A DNA stretch of 51,799 bases from DAIPKP01 sp964539095. GTDB taxonomy: Bacteria; Synergistota; Synergistia; Synergistales; Aminiphilaceae. A model generated the notes under the pieces. The model did not search any database and was not told the DNA's origin. It was given only the letters and a program-made list of their open reading frames with translations. The position numbers and the translations under genes are program-made. The stretch spans positions 1 to 51,799 of the forward strand of contig CAZIFL010000021.1 in the NCBI GenBank assembly GCA_964539095.1, read 5' to 3'. Shown piece after piece: positions 41,357 to 50,281 of this stretch. Every line of letters begins with the position of its first letter. Position 1 is the stretch's first letter.

Positions 41357-42513
41357 GCGGGAGATCCCTCGAAAAAGCTTCGAACGCCCCGGATAACCCG
41401 CTCCGTATCCCCCTCAGTCATATCGGGAAAGAGGGGGAGCGAGAGAATGGCATCGGAGACCTTTGTTGCTTCAGGAAAGGCATCTCTGCTCCATCCGAAC
41501 CGCTCCTGATAATAGTGATAGCAGTGCACTCCGATGTAGTGAATCCCCGTGCCGATCTGGAGATTTTTCAGGTGTTCTATCAGAGAGCCCCGTCGGCCTT
41601 CGAGGATCAGAGGAGTGAAGATGTGCCAGGCGTGGGTGGTACCCTCTTCTTCCTTGGAGGGGAGTAGCAGGCCGGGACAACCGTGGAGTTCTTCCCGGTA
41701 CCGGGCCACAATATTTCTGCGAATTTCATTAAACCTCTCCAGCCGGGGGAGCTGATGCAGCCCCAAAGCGGCCTGAATATCCATCATGTTGGCCTTCCAA
41801 CCCTGAAGCAGCACCTCGTACTCCGGGGTTCCCGAGGAGGAGAAGCGTTTCCAGGCTCCCTTGGACATGCCGTGCTGTCGGAGAATGCTCACGGATTCTG
41901 CATGTTCCTCATCTCCGGTGCAGACCATTCCCCCTTCACCGGTGGTAATGTTTTTGGCGGGGTGAAAGCTGAAGACCCCCATCCGTTTTTTTCCGGTTCC
42001 CCGTCCCACATGCTCCTTACCGATACGGCTCCCAAGTGCGTGGGCGGCATCCTCAAGAATAAAAAGATCGTGCTTTTCTGCGATCTTTTCCAAAGCTTTC
42101 ATGTCGCAGGGGCGCCCCGCAAAGTGCACCGGCAGAATTCCCCTGGTTCGGGGGGTGATCCGGCGTTCCACATCTTCGGGGGAGAGATTCCAGCTGAGGG
42201 GATCCACATCCGCCAGCACCGGAGTTCCTCCGGCCATGATAATGGCGTTTACCGTGGCTACGAAGGTCATGGGAGTGGTGATTACCTCGTCTCCCGGTTT
42301 TACCCCCAGTGCAAGAAGGGCCAGATGCAGACCCGCCGTGGCAGAGGATACTCCCAGGGCAAAGGGGGTATCCACATAGGATGCAAAATTCTTCTCGAAC
42401 TGCTGTACCTTAGGCCCCGTGGTAATCCATCCTGAGCGGAGAGATTCCACTACTTCCTGTATCTCTGCCTCCTCCATGTGGGGTCGTGCAAAGGGAAGAT
42501 AGCTTTCTGTCAT
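41353..42513 (-). CDS. arnB: ArnB UDP-4-keto-arabinose aminotransferase
   Basis: A 386-residue PLP enzyme of the DegT/DnrJ/EryC1 family that makes UDP-4-amino-4-deoxy-L-arabinose with glutamate as donor. It starts with YLPFARPHMEEAEIQEVVES, typical of ArnB. The PLP-phosphate region is SATAGLHLALLALG, the cofactor Asp is in LFILEDAAHALGS and the Schiff-base Lys in FSFHPAKNITTGEGG. The end LSLPLFPDMTEGDTERVI is conserved. GAGGAGG lies 7 bases before the ATG. It overlaps arnT upstream and arnC downstream by 4 bases each. Confidence 0.93.
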   Translation of the reverse strand: MTESYLPFARPHMEEAEIQEVVESLRSGWITTGPKVQQFEKNFASYVDTPFALGVSSATAGLHLALLALGVKPGDEVITTPMTFVATVNAIIMAGGTPVLADVDPLSWNLSPEDVERRITPRTRGILPVHFAGRPCDMKALEKIAEKHDLFILEDAAHALGSRIGKEHVGRGTGKKRMGVFSFHPAKNITTGEGGMVCTGDEEHAESVSILRQHGMSKGAWKRFSSSGTPEYEVLLQGWKANMMDIQAALGLHQLPRLERFNEIRRNIVARYREELHGCPGLLLPSKEEEGTTHAWHIFTPLILEGRRGSLIEHLKNLQIGTGIHYIGVHCYHYYQERFGWSRDAFPEATKVSDAILSLPLFPDMTEGDTERVIRGVRSFFEGSPA

Positions 42514-44240
42514 GGTTTTTCCTCCTCATTTTCCCGTATATGTCGGGCGGTGTAGTCGTGAATCTTGAGGTTCTCTTCGATCCCCTGTTCCGTGGATCTC
42601 GTATTCTCCATATTCTTTCGGAAGAGAAGCATCTTCCCACGGGTGCCGAGAAAAATACCCGGTGTAAGATCCAGCCTCTCCCAGAAAGAGGTATCCTCAT
42701 TCGGAAGTATCAGCAAAACGCGGCGTTCCGGATCTTTCCACAGATTTTGTACATCTTCCCTCGAAAGGAACCACTCTCTGGAGCCCTCGGGGTCCTGGTT
42801 TTTTCCAAAGGCAAGCTCTCCCTCGTATTCTCCTAGAGCAACCCGCTCCTTCAGGTAGAAGGGCAATCCCTGCACGTACGTGGCGTAGCAGAGGACGGTC
42901 TCCTCAGGAAGGCGCTCCTCCTGAATGAGTTCCGCAAGAGCCTTTCCGGAAAGAGTAGGCTCCAGAAGAGGGCCAAGACACTTTACCCCCCCGAGATAGG
43001 AAGCCCCCAAGAGAATGACCAAGAGAAGAAGGCTTGGAGAGCCTTGAGATTTTTTATGCAGCACAAAGTAGAGTCCCAAAAAGGCGGGAACTATTCCCAA
43101 AAATCCCACCACGGGAAAAACTCCATCAAGAGGGACATGCGTCCCCTTCAGGGCGTATACCACCAGGGCTATCGCAAAGAGGAGAGGCCAGAAGACAAAA
43201 AGCATTTTCTTCTTTCGAGAGATCTCTCTCTCCCGCATACTCTGCATTCCCAGAGACCCAAAAAGGGCAAGAGGAGGAAAGAGCGGAAGAATATAGGGGA
43301 TCAGCTTTGATCCGGAGAGGGAGAAGAAGAGCAGAATAACAGCGAACCACAGAAAGAGGTAGGAAAAGAGCCCATCCTCTTGAGCCTGGGGGAACTGTTC
43401 TCGGTAGGTTCTCCGGAATCCCCGAAGCACTCCCCCTGTCCAGGGGAGAGTCCCGGCGAAGAGGATGGGAAGAAAAAACCACCAGGGCTCATAGCGGGAG
43501 TGTATGGTGGTGGTATAGCGCAGAAAATGCTCGTGCACGAAGAAAAACCAGCCGAACTCGGGATTGCGCCGCCAGACTTCGGCAAACCAGGGGAGGGTTA
43601 TCGCCAGAAAGAGCACTATCCCCGGAAGAGAGATGCTCCGGATGATGAGCCGCCATTCCCGACGCCAGCATATCCAAAGAAAGATGATCGCTCCGGGGAG
43701 AACCACACCGATAAGCCCCTTGGCAAGAACTGCTAAAGCCGCAGAGGCGTAGAAAAGAAGCAGCCAACGTCGGGAAGAGCGGATCCCCAGATAGTAGGCA
43801 AAGAGTCCGAGGCTGAGGAAAAATGTAAGGGTCATGTCGATAAGATTAAGCTGCGCGTGGATGCTCCAGATCAGAGAACTCCCCAAAATCCACCCCCCCA
43901 GAAGCCCTGGAAGAACCCCGAAGAAACGGATTCCAAAAAGGGCCGTGGCGGCCACGCCTCCAAGACCTCCGAGGGCGACGGGTATACGGGATGCCCCGTC
44001 GTTTTTTCCAAAGATCTTCATGGAAAGGGCGGTAAACCAGTAGTGAAGGGGGGGTTTTTCGAAATACTTAACGTAATTCAGAGTAGGGGTAATGTAATCT
44101 CCCTTTTCAAGCATCTCCCGGGGAATTTCCGCATAGCGCCCCTCATCCGGTTCCAGAAGGCCGTGCCCTCCGAGATTCCAGAAATAAAAAGCTCCCAGAA
44201 AAAGCAGCAGTACTACCAGAAGGATTTTCGGATTTCTCAT
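42510..44240 (-). CDS. arnT: ArnT lipid A aminoarabinose transferase
   Basis: A 576-residue GT83 membrane glycosyltransferase that moves aminoarabinose from the undecaprenyl carrier to lipid A at the periplasmic face, which implies LPS. The N-terminus carries the metal-site motif LLEPDEGRYAEIPREMLE in the first periplasmic loop, followed by NYVKYFEKPPLHYW. About 12 helices span roughly residues 5-430, then comes a soluble C-terminal domain. It is close to the E. coli ArnT length of 550. The start overlaps the stop of the transporter gene upstream and the end overlaps arnB, so arnTBC are translationally coupled. Confidence 0.92.
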   Translation of the reverse strand: MRNPKILLVVLLLFLGAFYFWNLGGHGLLEPDEGRYAEIPREMLEKGDYITPTLNYVKYFEKPPLHYWFTALSMKIFGKNDGASRIPVALGGLGGVAATALFGIRFFGVLPGLLGGWILGSSLIWSIHAQLNLIDMTLTFFLSLGLFAYYLGIRSSRRWLLLFYASAALAVLAKGLIGVVLPGAIIFLWICWRREWRLIIRSISLPGIVLFLAITLPWFAEVWRRNPEFGWFFFVHEHFLRYTTTIHSRYEPWWFFLPILFAGTLPWTGGVLRGFRRTYREQFPQAQEDGLFSYLFLWFAVILLFFSLSGSKLIPYILPLFPPLALFGSLGMQSMREREISRKKKMLFVFWPLLFAIALVVYALKGTHVPLDGVFPVVGFLGIVPAFLGLYFVLHKKSQGSPSLLLLVILLGASYLGGVKCLGPLLEPTLSGKALAELIQEERLPEETVLCYATYVQGLPFYLKERVALGEYEGELAFGKNQDPEGSREWFLSREDVQNLWKDPERRVLLILPNEDTSFWERLDLTPGIFLGTRGKMLLFRKNMENTRSTEQGIEENLKIHDYTARHIRENEEEKP

Positions 44241-44941
44241 TCAGAAAACATCCTCTCCGAGGGGATATGTCCCCCATCTTTCCAGTTTCGCGCGAGATAG
44301 ACAAAAGGGGTGTCCCCCAGCGCTACGAGTCCCTTAAGAATATAGGTGCTCAGGAAAATTTCCAAAAGCACCCCCGGGGGGAATGTTCCCAGAAAGGCCA
44401 GGAGTACGAAAATGGCAGAGTCTATGGCCTGAGAGATCAGGGTGCTGCAGTTGTTGCGTATCCATATGTGCCGTTTCGAGGGAAATTTGTTCCGCCAGAA
44501 ATCGTAGGCCCATACATCATGCCACTGGGAGAGAAGATAGGCGCAGAGACTTGCGGCGGTGATCCGAGGAAGCACGGAAAAGATCGCCTGAAGAGCCCCC
44601 TGGGCGGTGTCTGTAACGTCCGGTCGAAAGAGAAGGGCTATCTGCATGATTACGGTGGAGGCCACAAGAATGAAAAAACCGAGAAAGACCCCCTGTTTCG
44701 CCGCCTTAGCTCCGTAATTTTCGGAGAGAATATCCGTAGCCAGAAAGGAAGTGGCATAGACGATATTACCCAGAGTGGCGGTAAGGCCAAAAAGGCTTAC
44801 CGTTTTCAGCACCTGAATATTAGCGACAATGGCCGCAAGGGCAATCCAGGAATAGAGCCCCATCTTCCCCCAGAAACGATACGCCAGGGAGATGCCGGCA
44901 AAATTACAGCCTAACATGAGAAGCCAAAGAAGTTCGTTCAT
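44237..44941 (-). CDS. yhhQ: Queuosine precursor transporter (YhhQ/DUF165 family)
   Basis: A 234-residue membrane protein of the vitamin-uptake-like QPTR/YhhQ family that imports preQ0 or preQ1. Family blocks are NIVYATSFLATDILSENYG, where the ENYG motif is diagnostic, RITAASLCAYLLSQWHDVWAYDFWR and RNNCSTLISQAIDSAIFVLLAF. AAGGAG lies 12 bases before the ATG. It is the first gene of the leftward arn operon and overlaps arnT by 4 bases, an odd partnership because queuosine and lipid A modification are not known to be linked. No preQ1 riboswitch could be recognised upstream. Confidence 0.85.
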   Translation of the reverse strand: MNELLWLLMLGCNFAGISLAYRFWGKMGLYSWIALAAIVANIQVLKTVSLFGLTATLGNIVYATSFLATDILSENYGAKAAKQGVFLGFFILVASTVIMQIALLFRPDVTDTAQGALQAIFSVLPRITAASLCAYLLSQWHDVWAYDFWRNKFPSKRHIWIRNNCSTLISQAIDSAIFVLLAFLGTFPPGVLLEIFLSTYILKGLVALGDTPFVYLARNWKDGGHIPSERMFSE

Positions 44942-45126
44942 CAGAATAATGTTCTCCTTTTGATCGCAAAAATAAACCTCTGCATTCGAGATTCCCGCAG
45001 AATGATACCACGACCTCCGGGAGTTGGGAAAACATTCTCGTCAAGGGGATTATCCTGTTCGAGAGATGCCTTTTCAGTTACGTATGCAGTATGCAAAACT
45101 TTGTTGTACAAGAATAAAGGCTTCTG

Positions 45127-45135
45127 TGTTATAAT
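45127..45135 (+). promoter_or_regulatory. Extended -10 promoter of the rnf operon
   Basis: TGTTATAAT gives a consensus -10 box (45130-45135) with the extended TG element. A TTGTAC at 45104-45109 is 20 bases away, too far for a good -35 box. Transcription would start about 70 bases before rnfC. Confidence 0.6.
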
Positions 45136-45212
45136 GCGCCGCAAAATCTCGTTATTTCGTGCACATGGGGCGAGAGGATTCGTTAAGTTTGAGAGGAGGG
45201 ACATGGCAAGGC

Positions 45213-46556
45213 ATGAAGAGACAGAGAACCTTTCGAGGAGGGATCCATCCCCCCCACAATAAAGGATGTACCGAAACCAAGCAGATTGTGGATCTTCCCC
45301 CTAAGCGGGAAATTCTTTTCTTTCCGATGCAGCAGCACATTGGCGCTCCCTGTGAGCCTTTGGTAAAGGTGGGGGATCGGGTTCTTGTGGGAGAAAAGAT
45401 CGGGGATTCTTCAGCGTTTGTTTCTGTTCCGGTTCATTCGAGCATCTCCGGCAAAGTTGAAAAAATTGCTCCTGTACTCACTCCCATGGGGACAAAATCT
45501 CTTGCGGTGGCAGTGAAAAATGACGGCCTTTACGAGCAGGTAGAGGGGATGATCCCCCGTAATGTGGATGATCTCTCGCCCGAAGAAATTCGCAGATTTA
45601 TCCGTGAGGCCGGAGTGGTTGGCAAGGGGGGGGCCTGTTTCCCCACCGCCGCGAAACTTACCCCGCCGCCGAACTGTGAGATAGACCATATTCTTATAAA
45701 CTGCGCAGAGTGCGAGCCCTATCTTACCTGTGATCAGCGCCTTATGGTGGAGTACGCCCAGGGGATTGTAGAGGGGCTGCGGATTGTCCTGCGTCTTTTC
45801 CCGCGGGCACGAGGGGTGCTCACGCTTGAGGACAACAAACCTGATGCCATCGAAGCCTTGGGAAATCAGATTCTCCCCGGAGAGAATCTTGAGGTCTGCG
45901 TCGTTAAGACCAAGTATCCCCAAGGAGCAGAGAAGATGCTCATCTATTCCGTTACGGGGAGAGAAGTTCCTCTGGGAAAGCTTCCCTCCGAGGTGGGGTG
46001 TATCGTTCTCAATACCCGTACCTCCTACCAGATTTACGACATCTTTGCCACAGGACGCCCCGTGATGTCCCGGATTGTCACCATTGCGGGGGGGGCGGTG
46101 GCCCGGCCGGGAAATTTCCGGGTGCGTCTCGGCACCTCCTTTTTCGATCTTCTTGATGCCGCAGGAGGATTTCGGGTAAAGCCTGCCATGGTCCTTGCGG
46201 GGGGGCCCATGATGGGTGTTTCCCTCATATCGCTCGACGTGCCGGTTATCAAGGGAACCTCGGGATTTGTCTGCCTTGCCCCCGAAGAGGACACCATCGA
46301 GGAGGAGCGAACCTGTATACGCTGCGGCCGTTGTGTGGATGTCTGCCCTCTGGGGCTCATGCCCTACCGCCTCTACCTTCTCGCCACCAGGAGAGATTAC
46401 GCGGGCTTTGAAAACGCCCTCGGCATGAACTGCATGGAGTGCGGATGCTGCTCCTACTCCTGCCCCGGAAAGCTCCATCTTGTGCAGACTGTACGAGAGG
46501 GAAAGCGTAGCGTTCGGGAGATCTGGAAAAAGAAGGAAAGAGAGGCCACCCGATGA
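45213..46556 (+). CDS. rnfC: Rnf complex subunit RnfC
   Basis: A 447-residue peripheral subunit of the Rnf ferredoxin:NAD+ oxidoreductase that carries the NADH/FMN site and two [4Fe-4S] clusters. It starts with FRGGIHPPHNKGCTE. VGKGGACFPTAAK is the Gly-rich nucleotide site, followed by ILINCAECEPYLTCD. The cluster motifs are CIRCGRCVDVCPLG and CMECGCCSYSCPGK. The start is not certain. ATG 45213 aligns with other RnfC proteins, but the GAGGAGGG site is about 13 bases upstream. An overlapping ATG at 45202 in another frame encodes only 19 residues. First gene of the operon. Confidence 0.93.
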   Translation: MKRQRTFRGGIHPPHNKGCTETKQIVDLPPKREILFFPMQQHIGAPCEPLVKVGDRVLVGEKIGDSSAFVSVPVHSSISGKVEKIAPVLTPMGTKSLAVAVKNDGLYEQVEGMIPRNVDDLSPEEIRRFIREAGVVGKGGACFPTAAKLTPPPNCEIDHILINCAECEPYLTCDQRLMVEYAQGIVEGLRIVLRLFPRARGVLTLEDNKPDAIEALGNQILPGENLEVCVVKTKYPQGAEKMLIYSVTGREVPLGKLPSEVGCIVLNTRTSYQIYDIFATGRPVMSRIVTIAGGAVARPGNFRVRLGTSFFDLLDAAGGFRVKPAMVLAGGPMMGVSLISLDVPVIKGTSGFVCLAPEEDTIEEERTCIRCGRCVDVCPLGLMPYRLYLLATRRDYAGFENALGMNCMECGCCSYSCPGKLHLVQTVREGKRSVREIWKKKEREATR

Positions 46557-47521
46557 ATCCCCAGGTGAATCTTCAGGATATCTTTTATACCGGTGCTTCT
46601 TCTCCTCACATTCGACCGGAGAATATCTCCATTCCCATTGTCATGCGGGATGTGCTTATCGCCCTGGCTCCTGCGGGGATTGCCGCTATCTGGTTCTTTG
46701 GCCTTAAGGCGGCAAATCTCATGGCCCTTGGGGTGCTTGCCTGTATTCTCTCCGAGGCACTCTGGCAGAAAATGGCGGGAGGAAAGATCAGCGTGGAAGA
46801 TGGGAGTGCTGCCGTAACGGGTCTTCTGCTCGCTCTGAACCTTCCCCCCGATGCTCCTTGGTGGATTCCGCTCGTCGGTGGTGTTTTTGCAATTGTTGTG
46901 GTAAAGCAGTTTTTTGGAGGGCTTGGGCAAAATATTATGAATCCTGCTCTGGGAGCCAGAGCGTTTCTTTTGGCATCCTGGCCGGTGCAGATGACACGCT
47001 GGAGTATCGACGGCGTCTCCGGTGCCACAGCCCTGGAACTGCTTAAAAATCCTGAAACCGAAGGGATACTCCCCTCACTGGGAGAGGCCTTTCTCGGGCA
47101 GATGGGAGGGTGTATCGGAGAGACTTCGGCGCTCGCACTTCTTCTTGGTGGCGCCTATCTCCTTTACCGGAGGGTGATTACCTGGCATATTCCTACTGTC
47201 TACATCGGTACCGTCATGCTCCTCACCTTTCTTTTAGGGCGAGAGGGGTTCTTTACCGCCAACCCCTTCTACGAAGCCTGTTTAGGAGGGCTCTTTCTCG
47301 GAGCGTTCTTCATGGCTACGGACTACGCCACATCTCCCATGACCAAGCAGGGGGAGATGATCTTTGCCTTGGGATGCGGCATTCTCACCACAGTCATTCG
47401 TCTTTACGGAGGCTATGCGGAGGGTGTTTCCTACTCTATCCTCATCATGAACCTTCTGGTACCTCTTATCGACCGTTTTGTCATTCCCCGTCCCTTCGGA
47501 GGAGGATACGGCCATGAATAA
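46553..47521 (+). CDS. rnfD: Rnf complex subunit RnfD
   Basis: A 322-residue integral membrane flavoprotein with about nine helices. The covalent FMN attachment motif is SGATAL in DGVSGATALELL, where Thr receives FMN through a phosphoester bond made by ApbE. NQxMNPALGARAF-type sequence (NIMNPALGARAFLLA) and the C-terminal MATDYATSPMTKQGEM are characteristic. The start overlaps the rnfC stop codon (ATGA). With RnfA, RnfE and RnfG it forms the membrane electron path and ion pump. Confidence 0.94.
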   Translation: MNPQVNLQDIFYTGASSPHIRPENISIPIVMRDVLIALAPAGIAAIWFFGLKAANLMALGVLACILSEALWQKMAGGKISVEDGSAAVTGLLLALNLPPDAPWWIPLVGGVFAIVVVKQFFGGLGQNIMNPALGARAFLLASWPVQMTRWSIDGVSGATALELLKNPETEGILPSLGEAFLGQMGGCIGETSALALLLGGAYLLYRRVITWHIPTVYIGTVMLLTFLLGREGFFTANPFYEACLGGLFLGAFFMATDYATSPMTKQGEMIFALGCGILTTVIRLYGGYAEGVSYSILIMNLLVPLIDRFVIPRPFGGGYGHE

Positions 47522-48083
47522 AAGCTTTCGCCTTGGGGCAGTACTGCTCGTCATTACAGGGCTTACAGGGCTGATTCTGGGCATCGCCTACAAGATTACT
47601 GAAGAACCGATCGCCCGCTCTCAGATGCGCCAGAAAATGGATGCCCTCCGAAGAGTGCTTCCTCTGGGAGAGACTTTCGAAAAAAGAACCCTCCCCGAAG
47701 CTTCGGAAGAAGGATTCTTCGAAATGTATGAAGGCTACAAAGAGGATGTTTTGATAGGGTATGCCCTCACTCTGGCAACCAAAGGGTATGCGGGAGATAT
47801 CCTTCTGATGGTCGGCGTGAGTAGAGAAGGAGTTGTTTCAGGAGTCCAGATCTTAGGGCATCAGGAGACGCCGGGGCTTGGAGCCCGGGCTACGGAATCC
47901 TCCTTTCTGGATCAGTTTCATGGAAAGAGCACACCTCCCCTGAAAGTAGTAAAGCCTCCCTCTCGGGAAGATGGAATCCAGGCTATTACGGGGGCTACCA
48001 TAACTACCCGTGGAGTAGCTCGGGGAGTGGATAAAGCCCTTATCTTCGTTACGGAGCATTTTTCTGAGGGAGAGGAGCGATAA
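47514..48083 (+). CDS. rnfG: Rnf complex subunit RnfG
   Basis: A 189-residue subunit with one N-terminal helix (LGAVLLVITGLTGLILGIAYK) and a periplasmic FMN-binding domain. The FMN site is TGATITT in QAITGATITTRGV, where a Thr is flavinylated. GHQETPGLGARA is the conserved loop of the domain. ATG 47514 has GGAGGA 7 bases upstream; an in-frame ATG 12 codons earlier lies within rnfD. It overlaps rnfD by 8 bases. Confidence 0.93.
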   Translation: MNKSFRLGAVLLVITGLTGLILGIAYKITEEPIARSQMRQKMDALRRVLPLGETFEKRTLPEASEEGFFEMYEGYKEDVLIGYALTLATKGYAGDILLMVGVSREGVVSGVQILGHQETPGLGARATESSFLDQFHGKSTPPLKVVKPPSREDGIQAITGATITTRGVARGVDKALIFVTEHFSEGEER

Positions 48084-48085
48084 CG

Positions 48086-48751
48086 ATGAGCCTTTTTCTG
48101 GAGCGGTTGCAGAACGGGGTGCTAAAAGAAAATCCCATCTTCGTCATGGCCATAGGCATGTGTCCCACCCTGGCGGTAACCTCCAGTGCCACTAATGGGC
48201 TGGGGATGGGATTTGCGGCCACTGCGGTATTGCTGGGATCGAACGTTGTTATCGGATCCCTTCGGAAAGTTATTCCTGACGAAATACGGATTCCAGCCTT
48301 TATCGTCATTATCGCAGGGTTTGTGACGCTTATTCAGTTTTTTATGCAGGCCTGGGCCCCCGGACTGGATAGATCCCTGGGTATATTTATACCCCTTATC
48401 GTGGTGAACTGCATTATTCTCGGCAGAGCCGAAGCCTACGCATCGAAACATTCTGTCCTGGCATCCCTCTGGGATGGGCTCGGCATGGGGCTCGGGTTTA
48501 CTCTGGCCCTGGTTCTTCTCGGAGGCATCCGGGAACTTCTCGGAGCGGGAAGTCTCTTCGGTTTCAGCGTTATGCCAGGAGCCTATGAACCTGCTCTCAT
48601 CATGGTGCTCGCTCCGGGAGCTTTTCTTGCTATGGGCATCATTATGGGACTTATCAACCATCATAACATCCGGAAGAAAAAGAAACTCCTTAAGGTGCCC
48701 TCCTGCGGCAAAGGGTGCTCCTCCTGCTCTTCCAGAAAGGAGTGCTCTTGA
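48086..48751 (+). CDS. rnfE: Rnf complex subunit RnfE with Cys-rich tail
   Basis: A 221-residue membrane subunit with six helices, related to RnfA. Each half-site Cys that holds the shared membrane iron-sulfur cluster is present in GMCPTLAVTSS and VVNCIILGRAEA. The C-terminus is unusual: after a run of Lys it ends CGKGCSSCSSRKECS, five Cys within 15 residues. This tail follows the last helix and should lie in the cytoplasm. GAGGAG lies 8 bases before the ATG. The tail could bind a metal or an extra cluster (inference). Confidence 0.92.
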   Translation: MSLFLERLQNGVLKENPIFVMAIGMCPTLAVTSSATNGLGMGFAATAVLLGSNVVIGSLRKVIPDEIRIPAFIVIIAGFVTLIQFFMQAWAPGLDRSLGIFIPLIVVNCIILGRAEAYASKHSVLASLWDGLGMGLGFTLALVLLGGIRELLGAGSLFGFSVMPGAYEPALIMVLAPGAFLAMGIIMGLINHHNIRKKKKLLKVPSCGKGCSSCSSRKECS

Positions 48752-48796
48752 TATGGCTGCTTCCATTAAAATGAGACACTCCGGGAGGAATACGAG

Positions 48797-49372
48797 ATGA
48801 GCCTTTTCGGCATTTTTATCGGCGCTCTCCTGACGAACAATATCGTGCTCAGTAAATTTCTTGGCATCTGCCCCTTTCTGGGAGTTTCTTCCAAGATTGG
48901 CACTGCTTTGGGGATGGGTTTTGCGGTAATCTTCGTCATGTTTCTGGCCTCTCTTATGACATGGTTACTCTACAGTCTCGTTCTTCTTCCTCTTGGGATT
49001 ACCTATCTTTACACTCTGGCATTTATCCTTGTCATCGCTGCTCTGGTACAGCTTGTGGAAATTGTGGTGCGGAAGTATCATCCCGACCTTTATAAGGCTC
49101 TTGGGATTTTCCTTCCTCTTATTACAACAAACTGTGCAGTGCTTGGAGTTGCGGTGATCAACATGAACGAGGGGTATTCTCTTTTGGAATCCATGGTGCA
49201 TACCCTGGGGGCCTCCCTCGGCTTTTTGCTGGCCATCGTTCTTATGGCGGGCCTCCGGGAGCGGATTTTCGAGAATCCCAATGTTCCCAAAGCGCTTCAA
49301 GGATTGCCGATATCGCTTATTACCGCAGCGCTTATGTCCATTGCCTTTCTCGGTTTTTCCGGTTTGGTCTAG
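48797..49372 (+). CDS. rnfA: Rnf complex subunit RnfA
   Basis: A 191-residue membrane subunit with six helices, inverted in topology relative to RnfE. The signature NNIVLSKFLGICPFLGVS and TTNCAVLGVAV contain the Cys pair that binds the membrane iron-sulfur cluster with RnfE. VLMAGLRERI and the last helix ending FLGFSGLV are typical. GGGAGG lies 9 bases before the ATG. Gene order rnfCDGEAB is the one seen in clostridia and other anaerobes. Confidence 0.94.
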   Translation: MSLFGIFIGALLTNNIVLSKFLGICPFLGVSSKIGTALGMGFAVIFVMFLASLMTWLLYSLVLLPLGITYLYTLAFILVIAALVQLVEIVVRKYHPDLYKALGIFLPLITTNCAVLGVAVINMNEGYSLLESMVHTLGASLGFLLAIVLMAGLRERIFENPNVPKALQGLPISLITAALMSIAFLGFSGLV

Positions 49373-49396
49373 CCAGCAGGAAAGAAGGAGTGTGTC

Positions 49397-50221
49397 ATGG
49401 TGACTATGAATTTTCTTTTGCTTTCTGGCCTTACTCTGGGCATTCTGGGATTGGTCTTCGGGGTGCTTCTGGGATATGCTTCCAAAAAATGTGCGGTATC
49501 CGTGGACCCTCGAGTGGCTGCAATCCGGCAGACTCTTCCGGGTGTGAACTGTGGCGCATGCGGCTATGTGGGGTGTGATGCCTACGCAGAAGCCGTGGCG
49601 GCGGGGGAGGCAAAAGTAAACCTCTGTATTGTGGGAGGTGCTTCTGCTACAGAAGCGATTGCGGAGGTCATGGGAGTAGCTGCTGGTAAGACCGAGCGGA
49701 AAGTCGCCTTTGTTAAGTGTGGTGGCTCTCCCGACAAGGCTCTCTGGAAATACGACTACTTCGGCGTTCGCGACTGTCGTAAGGCGGTAATCACCCCCGG
49801 CGGGGGTCCCAAGGCCTGTGAATATGGCTGTTTGGGCTTTGGAACCTGTATGGATGTCTGTAAGTTCGACGCCATTCACATCGTAAACGGCATTGCGGAG
49901 ATAGCGGATGCTCTCTGCGTGGGGTGTGGCCTTTGTATCGATATCTGTCCCAAAAATGTTATAGAGCTTCGCAAGGTTTCCCAGATCGTCCTGGTGGCCT
50001 GTAACTCTCCGGAAAAAGGCAAGGAGGTTCGTCAGGTCTGTCAGGTGGGATGCATCGGCTGCGGCCTCTGTGCGAGGAGCTGTCCCGAAGAGGCCATCAC
50101 CATGAAAGGCAACCTTCCCGTGATAGATACGGAAAAATGCGTCAACTGTGCTGTCTGCACCGAGGCATGCCCCACCGGATCAATCCTTCGCGTCCTTCCC
50201 CTCAGGGATTTCTTAGATTAA
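49397..50221 (+). CDS. rnfB: Rnf complex subunit RnfB
   Basis: A 274-residue subunit that accepts electrons from ferredoxin. One N-terminal helix (about 5-28) anchors it. Next comes the Fe-S domain GVNCGACGYVGCDAYAEAV with a fourth Cys in KVNLC. Four further cluster motifs follow: CEYGCLGFGTCMDVCKF, CVGCGLCIDICPKN, CIGCGLCARSCPEE and CVNCAVCTEACPTG. This is the long, multi-cluster RnfB of anaerobes rather than the short proteobacterial form. AAGGAG lies 6 bases before the ATG. Last gene of the operon, followed by a strong hairpin. Confidence 0.94.
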   Translation: MVTMNFLLLSGLTLGILGLVFGVLLGYASKKCAVSVDPRVAAIRQTLPGVNCGACGYVGCDAYAEAVAAGEAKVNLCIVGGASATEAIAEVMGVAAGKTERKVAFVKCGGSPDKALWKYDYFGVRDCRKAVITPGGGPKACEYGCLGFGTCMDVCKFDAIHIVNGIAEIADALCVGCGLCIDICPKNVIELRKVSQIVLVACNSPEKGKEVRQVCQVGCIGCGLCARSCPEEAITMKGNLPVIDTEKCVNCAVCTEACPTGSILRVLPLRDFLD

Positions 50222-50230
50222 CTCAAGGCA

Positions 50231-50268
50231 AAGCCCTGCCCCTGCCATTCACGGCAGGGGCGGGGCTT
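50231..50268. terminator. Hairpin between convergent rnfB and Gx gene
   Basis: AAGCCCTGCCCCTGCC (50231-50246) pairs with GGCAGGGGCGGGGCTT (50253-50268), with one T-G wobble, around a 6-base loop. The stem is very stable but has no long T-run, so it can block both converging transcripts. Confidence 0.8.
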
Positions 50269-50281
50269 ACATGAGAAGGGT

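Noticed and set aside
44942..45010. Possible preQ1 riboswitch before the queuosine precursor transporter.
   Set aside because: A CTGC/GCAG hairpin and an A-rich stretch are present, but the conserved preQ1-I core and pseudoknot could not be matched.
45202..45261. A 19-codon frame overlapping the start of rnfC, which might be a leader peptide or a sign of a frameshift.
   Set aside because: Its ATG is too close to the ribosome site, its sequence is not recognisable, and RnfC is intact from ATG 45213.
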